Origin: Apostichopus japonicus
Lineage: Eukaryota; Echinodermata; Holothuroidea; Aspidochirotida; Stichopodidae
Direction: 5' to 3'
Assembly (NCBI RefSeq): GCF_037975245.1
Contig: NC_092576.1
Span: 14,354,611 to 14,418,610 of the forward strand
DNA length: 64,000 bases
How positions within the stretch are numbered: position 1 is the stretch's first letter; the number at the start of each line of letters is the position of its first letter. The notes beneath the pieces are model-generated. The model was not told the origin of the DNA, did no database searches, and saw only the letters and a program-made list of their open reading frames with translations. Made by a program: the position numbers and the translations under genes. Positions 48,354 through 64,000 of the stretch are shown here, piece after piece.

Positions 48354-48875
48354 GCAACTTACTACACGAGGAATGAAGGCAAATTATGTTATTTCCGTAC
48401 TTGTGCATCGGGCGTAGTGTGGTATCCGCTCGGCGCAGAAAATATGAATATGTATAATTGAAATGCAGTAATAGGATTGGTGAATGAATGTCTCTGTTTT
48501 GGTGATTAATAAGGCTTCTCGAATGCGCATGTCAGAATTTCACTCCTGCATTACGCCCTCGGAATAAACCAATCACAGTTAAATTTCTGTGAAGCCAATA
48601 AGGGTCTTACAACAAAACATTATCAATGACGTAAGGAATGGCGTTGGCGTACTACTAGAACATTCTTCGGCGCCACCGCCTCCATGCTTCAAATGGCTTT
48701 AACAATTGCAGATTCGTTCTATTGTCAAATTCTATGGTGCTATTTGAAAAATATCCAGCGATAATACCTGTAAATCGTAAAAATTCCTCAATGGAGCTGC
48801 CCAACTGTAAATAATGCTTAATATTTGTATATTGAGAAAAGCATTGGATATGTCATGGTATGAGGGTAGCACGTA
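48354..48875. other. Upstream flank of the ZIP gene
   Basis: Presumed promoter and 5' flank of the minus-strand ZIP gene. No TATA box or coding exon was recognised. Confidence 0.4.
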
Positions 48876-49397
48876 TATGGCAAGCCATGTGGGACAAACA
48901 CTGCATAATATATCCGCGTATTAATTGGAATTTATACGGTTATTAATTGGAATATATACACGTATATATTATTAGCCAATCATATGGCTTAAATATATCC
49001 GCGTATTAATTCGAATATATACACGTATTAATTCGAATATATACACGTATTAATTCGAATATATACACGTATTAATTCGAATATATACACGTATTAATTC
49101 GAATATATACACGTATTAATTCGAATATATGACACGTATTAAATAAAATACATATGGGGATTAAATCCAATATATGCACGGATTAATTAGAATATACACG
49201 AAAAAACCATTTCCGCTCTTGCTGTGTACGGTACATGTACCAACGATACATGTTTTGGCGGGCTCGCGAGATCGCTTCAAAAAGCGAAACTTTATACATG
49301 TAGCCTACAACACATGTATATTTGAATTAATACGCGTATATATTCGAATTAATACGCGGATATATTATGCGGTGTTTGTCCCACATGGCTTGCCATA
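48876..49397. mobile_element. TIR element family A, copy 1, 522 bp, 6-bp TSD
   Basis: Begins TATGGCAAGCCATGTGGGAC and ends GTCCCACATGGCTTGCCATA, perfect at the termini; the TIRs run on through gcataatatatccgcgtatt. CACGTA flanks both ends (48870-48875 and 49398-49403). The interior holds about seven 23-24-bp units (cgtattaattcgaatatata) and a unique part with gcgggctcgcgagatcgctt. Confidence 0.9.
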
Positions 49398-49403
49398 CAC
49401 GTA

Positions 49404-50643
49404 CGGTAGGCTACATACTGATTAGGGAGAAGTACTGTTGACCCGTCTGGGAGGCGTACGCGTTCACTGGGTGACATTCAGTGTGTATAAAGAAGAAATA
49501 TTATTTTTGTAATCTCCGAATCGGCTCATCAAAATCTCGGTGATAAACCTTGTGCATGAGGATCGTGGTCGCTGAAGCTAAATAGGAAGTGCAATTTAAG
49601 AAGTCCAGATGTTACTTAGACGTTTCCTAATTTCTCAATTCCTTTCTTTTCTTCTCCCTTTATTTGATGTTATGGTATTTCTGTATATATGTTGTTTACC
49701 ATCAACAAATACCATCAAACATAATTTATTATCATATAATATAATATATTTATCTACACATTTACTATAAACATAATTTATTAAGACTAACAGAAAATAA
49801 TTGCGTAAGAAATTATTTCATTAAAATAATTTGCATGAGCAACAGGTAGGCCTACTTTCATTACTGTCTGCATTTTGTAGCGACAAGAAGAAAACTTCAC
49901 TTGCAAGCATCGGAAAGTTAACTATATATTTTCAGAGGGCGGCACGCGGTTTGGGGCGGCGAGTCGCCAATGCCTTTATTAAAGTTAACCATGCCGGACT
50001 CTCAACCGAGCACAGCCCTATTGCATCATGACTGTGACTGTGTGATCATCGCCAATGCTGTATTTGACCACACGAGTCCCTTAGGAAAGGAAAAATATAT
50101 ATATATGGGCTGATCATAGCCAATAAGTCCGAGAAGCGAAAGTCCAACCTGTACCGGCGTGACTGATCACGCGGTGTATGCTCCGGCTGATGTTTTAGCA
50201 GGCTGTTGCATTTTGTTTAGCCTGTTACTTTCCCGCCTAAATATATAATGACTCACATTAGAACCTTATTTTTTTCATGCCACGCTTTCAATTCATGATC
50301 ACTGACATAGCAATAGGGATAACCCCCATTTTACTATACTTCCTGCAGCTTCTTGCAACGTATTGCGAAATTATATAGTAGTACTAGTTAGGATGGTTAA
50401 TTGTCATATTATAAACATACAGTTTCATGCGCTAATTAGTTGTGTCGGCTGGAAACAAGAACGCAATAGGCCTTTATATGAATATTCATAACAAAGATAC
50501 TGACCTCACCCAATACTATTGTTGTTATTGTTATCCCATTCCACTAAGGGTCATATCCCCTTCCCAAATCAGTCCGCGGGGGGGATTAAGAATTTTGCTT
50601 ACACATTTGAAATCCCGTACACCTTTCTTCCAGCAAAACTTAA
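49404..50643. other. Intergenic stretch, no gene recognised
   Basis: AT-rich. gcggcacgcggtttggggcg at 49936-49955 matches, inverted, the flank of the minisatellite at 11507-11526. No coding frame is supported. Confidence 0.35.
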
Positions 50644-51264
50644 AGCAGCATTTTGCGTTTGGTCGCCGTTTTCTACTTTTTTGACATGTCCATCGATTTT
50701 TTTACATATATCAATCACAAAACAGCAAACTAAGATATTAGCCAAGTTTTTTTCCTGCCAACAACGTTAATTGGCGAGTAATTAAGGATATTTGCAGATA
50801 ATGAGAAGAGTGTCCTCGACATTCCACTGTTAAAATTAATCGCAAAATACAGTTCCGCCAAACCCACTAGTTTGAATTCAACCAATCAGAGATGCATATT
50901 TAGTTATGAGCAGTTGCTAAAAATAGATTCAAGACTTTGCGTTGGTACAACCAGGGAGATGTATGGAACTTCCTGGTACAACTGCCATATAGACTGTACA
51001 CAAGTAAAGCATGGTGTTGTATTACATAGGCCTATTGGTCAATGACGTTCGTAGTGTTTAAATATTCATGTTATGGGCGAGGTTTATTGGGTTCTAACGG
51101 TAAATATCTTGGAGAAAAACAAAGTTGAAAGTTGCAAATTTTTCGACTTTTATGCCACCATGTGAAGTAAGATTTAAATAGATAAGCTAGTTATGTATGT
51201 CGTTATGGCATAGTGGAGTCAGTGAGGTTGAGAAAAATCATAGAAAAGGACGCAAAAGGCTGCC
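50644..51264. mobile_element. Second copy of the TTAA-flanked MITE
   Basis: Starts agcagcattttgcgtttggt after TTAA (50640-50643) and ends gacgcaaaaggctgcc, a mutated terminus without a right TTAA. The interior matches 38823-39644 (e.g. ctagtttgaattcaaccaat and gtcgttatggcatagtggag), minus a ~200-bp internal duplication. Confidence 0.8.
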
Positions 51265-51987
51265 AGGGGGAGGGTGGGGTGGTTGGGGGTGGGCTGGAGC
51301 ATATGGTGCCTCATGAGCCACCATGGTGTGAATCTGGCATTTCCTTCAGGTACTACTAAAGACAATATGATACCAATTTAAGGGAATATACTCATTAGAT
51401 TAAGATACTGATTTTGCATATGTTGAATCATGTATTGTATGGGGGAGAAGAATGGAGTATGAAAGACAGGCGACCTACATTATTAGTGAGATAGCACAGC
51501 ATTTTTTTTTTTTTTGCAGAATTCATTAGTTGGGATGGGCAATTAATAAAATAGTGAAAAAAGGGTATTAATTGTAACAATTTCATATATTTCTCATAAT
51601 CTCCAATCTTTTTTTTCCAACACAAATAGTCTATGTCAGAGTAATTAACTAGTTAGTAGTTTATGTCAGAGTAATGAACTAATTAGTAGTTTATGTCAGA
51701 ATGAGGAATTCCTTTGTCTATCTCCTTCAAGTTCTTCCTGTCCCCTTCCTGTTCTTGGGGTTAATTATAGTGGGGGTATCATTTTTGCCCCGACTCCTAT
51801 TGCTTGCATACACAATATTCAAGGGAAAGTTCACGAGCTGCAAAATTCGACACCTCCCAACCCCCCCCCCCCCCTCACTTCCCTCACTTCCCCTGCCTCC
51901 GCCCAAGTGACCCAAGAAAAGCGAACAACTTGATTCGGCATTCTCAACCCCAATCTCCTTATCCCCGAGACTGTAACCGTACATATA
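51265..51987. other. Intergenic stretch
   Basis: No gene is seen. A short tandem word, agtttatgtcagagtaatgaa, occurs about three times at 51630-51700. A C-run lies at 51862-51874. Confidence 0.35.
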
Positions 51988-52287
51988 CAGGCGCGTAGCC
52001 AGGGATTTGCCAAGGGAGGGGCGAGACTGTGGATTCGGCATGGCAAACTATCTAAGCGTATAGCGCCACCATAAATTGGCGCGAAGCGTATACAAGAAAA
52101 TTTTGGCTGAAAATGCCTCCCAGATCGCTGGAAATGGCACTTTGAAGGCCTTGTAAGTTGCATCTTAGCATTTTCTCCTTTGAAAATACTAGCGATATCA
52201 TAAAAACATTTAATTTTTTTTTAAATATGCTCAAGGGGGGGGGGCGGCTGCCCCCATCGCCCCCCTCCCCCCTTGGCTACGCGCCTG
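51988..52287. mobile_element. 300-bp MITE with CAGGCGCGTAGCCAGG ends
   Basis: Termini CAGGCGCGTAGCCAGGG and CCTTGGCTACGCGCCTG are inverted repeats. cgtacatat occurs next to both ends (51978-51986 and 52288-52296), suggesting a hAT-like duplication with a small end shift. The interior is a reverse copy of the conserved core (52041-52100) and its neighbours, matching about 5130-5350 of the larger element. Confidence 0.85.
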
Positions 52288-52665
52288 CGTACATATGATC
52301 ATTAGCTATACGATGCGTTAGCTATAGCCTCATGCATTTCATGGAAACGTTTGTCAAACTGAATTACGCCTTTATATTATATCATATACTACTAATAACA
52401 TAGTGGTTACCCGTTGAACAAATGCAATAATATTGCTCACTGATTCCCGGACTGACCTACACGCAGCACTACCAAAAAGTTTGACAAAACTCTTTGGCAC
52501 AAATGAACCACGATTGTATGTATTGATACTTCTCAGTTACCTGCAATATATATAAAGTCCCTTTACTTTGTTTGACATCATTGTATTGTTGCAGATTGCG
52601 TGGGCTAGAGTCACTGATCTGTACACTAACAGATCAGTGGCTAGAGTGCGGTGTGTTTATACGTT

Positions 52666-53091
52666 TATGGCAAGCCATGTGGGACAAACACCGCATAATA
52701 TATCCGCGTATTAATTCGAATATATACGCGTATTAATTGAAATATACATGTGTTGTATACATACGTATAGTTTCGCTTTTTGAAGCGATCTCACGAGCCC
52801 GCCAAAATATTTATCGTTGATATATGTACACAGCAAGGGCGGAAATGTGTTTTCGTGTGCATTCGAATTAATCCGTGCATATTTTGGATTTAATCCCCAT
52901 ATGTATTCTATTTAATACGTGTATATTTTCGAATTAATACGAGGATATATTCGAATTAATACGCGGATATATTTAAGCCATATGATTGGCTAATAATAAG
53001 TACGCGTATATATTCCAATTAATACGCGTATAAATTCCAATTAATACGCTGATATATATTATGCGGTGTTTGTCTCACATGGCTTGCCATA
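52666..53091. mobile_element. TIR element family A, copy 2, 426 bp, 6-bp TSD
   Basis: Begins TATGGCAAGCCATGTGGGAC and ends CACATGGCTTGCCATA. TACGTT flanks both ends (52660-52665 and 53092-53097). The unique interior (tttcgctttttgaagcgatc, then agcaagggcggaaatg) is inverted relative to copy 1, so the middle flipped or the copy reads from the other end. Confidence 0.9.
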
Positions 53092-53487
53092 TACGTTCGT
53101 TTAGATTGAACAAACATATACTTACCGTTGTAACGTCACTTTTCCAAGAATTAACTGTATACAGTATAAAGCGCAACACAGTATGTTGGCAAAGTGCCAA
53201 TAGGGTCAAAGAAAGTTAATGCACCAATATGTCAGAACGTATACCCGGGTAATTGTACTTACGTTAAAACTAGGACAATTTATGATTGTACGATGGCTTC
53301 GAGGTGACCTTTCACCTATAAAATGTAATAGGCCTTGGCAGGAAAACTATCATTTTCAATATTTGTTACATCGACATGGCCTGATGGGAGTGGGTCATTG
53401 GGACGCACGTGTGTGTGTGTGGGGGGGGGGGGGTGTGCAAGAGGGTGCTACAGCCAGGCAGCTGGATGCAATACGGGGTCCCGGGAA

Positions 53488-53690
53488 TATGTATCTTAGA
53501 TCCTCCTGCAAGCAGAAACTCGCGAAGAAGCCTCATTGGCTTATCAAAGCCGCAAGCTGACCGAAGTCAGTCTCTTACATTCATATTTAACGTCCATGAT
53601 TATGAATTGTTAATTGTTAACAACTCTGTAACTGGACGACATACATTAATCTGGGAGTGACTCGTACCGGGGACCTTACGATTGAATATG
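53488..53690 (-). mobile_element. Minus-strand relative of the 9607-9881 SINE
   Basis: In reverse complement it shares the SINE body of 9607-9881: ctgcaagcagaaactcgcga, gccgcaagctgaccgaagtc, a tttaacgtccatg word, the ttgttaattgttaacaa hairpin and a degraded B box near 53665-53680. The copy is diverged. Confidence 0.75.
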
Positions 53691-54378
53691 TGGAGATGAC
53701 GCGAAAAAATATGGAATAAACATTTTTATAGGCCTATATTAAAAGTCTCAGTTCCCAAATATACTAGCCTGGCTACGTTAAAAGAAAAACGAAGAGTTCA
53801 AATAGGGGTCGCCGTCACCTAACCGCTCGGCGCCGACATCGCTCCTGGCGAATCTCTAGATAATCAAGGACATTGAAGTTATCGTTTCGATCTGCTATGG
53901 ATCGACTTTATTTATCCTGTATAGCTTCGAATATTATCTGTTGTCCGATAAATGATCATTTGGACATCTTATTACATCTTACCATCACCGCCGAGCTCTC
54001 AAATGTAAGTTGGTTATAAGCGAGATGACAAACAGCATGTGGCATAATTAGCTTCTTACTATATCATAACATTTCTTATAACAATCTCACGTTTTTTAGA
54101 AGTTTTCAGGCTATTTTAATGACGCCTCAATTGAAAATTTCTCTCCATTACTTTGGGTATAGCCTATCATTACTATCGATGTATGGCAAAATAGTAAAGT
54201 CCATCAGAGAGATCTTACGTCGCTTCACAAACTGTATGGGTTTGATTATAGAGAATATGCATCGCGCGCATGTCTACATACGGTTCTGTTAGTACACAGA
54301 GCAACGCTAGAGCGCAATTTGAAACACTGTACAGTGAAGCTGTTCGACGATTGAGTTACGTGAAAGCTGATTAAGGCA
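53691..54378. other. Intergenic stretch
   Basis: No gene or clear repeat was recognised. Confidence 0.35.
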
Positions 54379-54990
54379 ATGTGCTATTATCATTCTGATA
54401 TGAAGTTATCGCACATTCTTCACACACACGCGCGTATTATCACCAAACAATCTCCATAGTTACCTCAGCAGAGGTGTTGGATACTCGTATACAATTGTCA
54501 ATGTCGTACTCTGCTCCAGCGTCTTGATCTACGAGTATAAATTATTTTATGAAAGGAAGTGCGAAAGAATTTTCGTAACGGTTTGCCACGCGCGTTCACG
54601 GGACTGCGCGTTCATTTTACATAAAATGACATGTCAATGTGCTATTATCTGATGTTATTCTGATATGAAGTTATCGCACATTCGGCAGACACGCGCGTAT
54701 TATTACCAAACAATCTCCATAGTTACCTCAACAGAGGTGTTGGATACTCGTATACCATCATGCGTCTTGTTCTACGAGTATAAATCATTTTATGAAAGGA
54801 AGTGCGCGCGTGACTACCTTGCTTGGAAAAATAAAGTCGCAATTCAAGGACATTAATATTACAAATTTCGAGGAAGCAATAAACCTTGCGCAAGATCGTG
54901 ATACGTGGCGGAGGTTAATCACTGAGCATGTCGGATAGACGAGACTCAACTTACTACTAAGTGCGCGCGTTCACGGGACTGCGCTTTCAT
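54379..54990. repeat. Duplicated block upstream of the thyroglobulin-domain gene
   Basis: A segment starting atgtgctattat (54379) with ctccatagttacctcagcag and ggtgttggatactcgtatac returns at 54638-54800. A third, shorter piece with gcgcgttcacgggactgcg occurs at 54590 and 54962. It lies 350-950 bp upstream of the start codon at 55322, so it may duplicate promoter-proximal sequence. Confidence 0.82.
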
Positions 54991-55321
54991 TTTACCGTGC
55001 GCGTGAAACACTGTGATATATTCTAGTCAATGACGCACTATCTTGGCGCCTAATGTATGAGAGATATGTTTAGTGTAGATCAGTGGTTTACAGCCCTGAA
55101 GGCGCTAGGCTATACAAACTCCTTGACTACCCGACGCTATAATTTCGAAAAGCGCGTCATATTCAAAGTAGAACAGTTTGTTTTGCTAGCTATAGTTTAT
55201 ATTGAAACAGCAGTGCGAAGCGTACAAATGCTTGTAGGCACACTTCAATTTGTATACGAACTTTGAATTCCAGCCAAACGTTTCACACTTGATAAACATT
55301 CGTAGTACACTTCTCAGCAGA

Positions 55322-62740
<7,419 letters not shown>

Positions 62741-63390
62741 AACCTGAACGCTATGGACTTAACTTAGGGAGCGGAGATGATACGCAGACAATGTGAAACT
62801 ATATATGTCAACGCATAGTCCCATAGGAGTAGGCGAAACTGCCGCAGGAAGTTACATTCCAGAGCATTTAAACATCTTTTTAAGCAATTTTTTTTTGGCT
62901 TGTGGGAATTATTTGATCCCTTCATAATTCACATCATTCCGAATCGGTATATCTTGGGCCGTGGGTATATACTTTAGACTGACGGGTTGCAAACTACGCA
63001 GCCTGGGCGCAATCTATATGAAATATCTTGTCATGTGGGTCACATCATGTCTTCCACGTGTTCGGGAAATGTAAACAGTTTTCATAGATTTGTCTATGGA
63101 GATCAGTAAAGTCCATTTCAACATCACGTCCACAGTCAAAAATATGTTTCATGTATTCTGAGCATGCATTCTGAGGGGTAGGGGGAAGGGGAGGGGTGTC
63201 TGATGGTTCGTGGTTGAGTCCTCAAGGAATATCAAAGGTCGTTGGAATAACCGCTAAGTTAGATCGGACGATGGTTTTAAGCATTACTATATACTAGTAT
63301 AATGTAAATATATACTGTTGTACAAACAACATGATAAATTCCAAAGTCAAAAGTCAAAGTCAAATTTCAAGAAGTCAACATTGTTTTGAT
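62741..63390 (+). other. Probable 3' UTR of the thyroglobulin-domain gene
   Basis: Sequence between the stop codon and a polyadenylation signal candidate. No further coding exon was recognised. Confidence 0.45.
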
Positions 63391-63396
63391 AATAAA
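63391..63396 (+). promoter_or_regulatory. Candidate polyadenylation signal AATAAA
   Basis: AATAAA about 650 nt after the stop at 62740, on the same strand. This would give a 3' UTR of ordinary length. Confidence 0.45.
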
Positions 63397-64000
63397 ATAT
63401 GGGCAATGCCGCACGACATTTTTCTTTTAACTTGTGCTTTATATTGTATTTGTCTCGAACAAAGATATGAACTATGAAAATCTTTGCCCTAAAAGCATTG
63501 TTCCTAATAAGTTACTAATGCTGCAGCCTGCAGGAAATTTGGTTCATGTATGTGAATTTACTAAAAGCCTGAGAGATACACATTTACTGATAAACTGTTC
63601 AAGGCAAAGGGACAAAAAGAGTGATACCCGTCTAAGTTGCTGTGAAGTGGAGAGATGGATATATAATAATTGACACACACCTTCTTCTCGCAAAGCTTAC
63701 CATGCACTTGAAATATGAATATTCATTACTGGAATTAATATGCAATATGTTTTAATTATCAAAAGATTTGAGAGAACATTGGTATTTATTAACGTCTTAA
63801 TTCCCCGTAAATTTTTAATATTGCTGAAAGTAGCCTTACATTATGTTCTGTACTCCATTATTAATATCACTTCATAGCTACAGTACAGGTGAATGTAGAG
63901 AATTACAACATGTTTCCTTTCATTTAATTTATTATATTTTGATAAAGGGTTCGTAGTGTTTTTGAGTTTGCATAATTTTCTCGATACTATTATCAGTTTT
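63397..64000. other. Right edge, nothing recognised
   Basis: AT-rich. A 79-codon open frame at 63434-63673 has no recognisable motif. Confidence 0.35.

Noticed and set aside
63434-63673. 79-codon plus-strand frame as a further exon
   Set aside because: It lies beyond the polyadenylation signal candidate, with no motif and no clear splice sites.

Overview
The window is animal nuclear DNA, most likely from a marine invertebrate deuterostome such as an echinoderm. That placement is an inference from gene family, repeat style and the frequent short word aggcctat; no species can be read from the sequence. Genes are split into small exons with GT-AG introns. The DNA is AT-rich and full of TA microsatellites, poly-C/poly-G runs, tRNA-derived SINEs and short inverted-repeat DNA transposons.

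Two complete protein genes can be assembled exon by exon. (1) Minus strand, 48277 down to 24853: a 12-exon gene for a 754-residue LIV-1-type ZIP zinc transporter of the ZIP4/ZIP12 group. It has a signal peptide, a His-rich ectodomain with a CPALL motif, eight predicted membrane segments and the HNFxD and HELPHE metal-site motifs. (2) Plus strand, 55322 to 62740: a 5-exon gene for a 483-residue secreted protein, made of a long cysteine-free acidic region followed by one complete six-cysteine thyroglobulin type-1 domain. The two genes diverge, and about 7 kb of transposon-rich DNA separates their start codons.

Layout. 1-3800: AT-rich DNA, a lone Ig-like exon candidate on the minus strand, a (TA)n tract, a minisatellite and a SINE. 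3800-11000: a 4.9-kb long-inverted-repeat element holding a nested 2-kb transposon whose empty target site survives in a neighbouring tandem copy, then a second transposon copy interrupted by a SINE. 13000-13800: six repeats each carrying the octamer ATTTGCAT, followed by a highly structured ~195-nt segment whose 5' part matches the U2 snRNA branch-point region at 31 of 33 bases and which ends in TTTTT. This is the most unusual item here. 14760-15660: a dead LINE reverse-transcriptase fragment. 16923-19961: a decayed hAT transposon with a perfect 8-bp target duplication. 20700-22600: two satellite-like arrays. 24850-48280: the ZIP gene, whose introns hold many minisatellites and miniature transposons. 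48870-53100: a MITE family with 6-bp target duplications, a TTAA element and a 300-bp MITE. 54380-64000: a duplicated upstream region, the thyroglobulin-domain gene and its probable 3' end.

The two genes have no obvious functional link. The ZIP gene would act in zinc uptake at the cell surface; the second encodes a probable extracellular protein, perhaps a protease inhibitor or matrix component.
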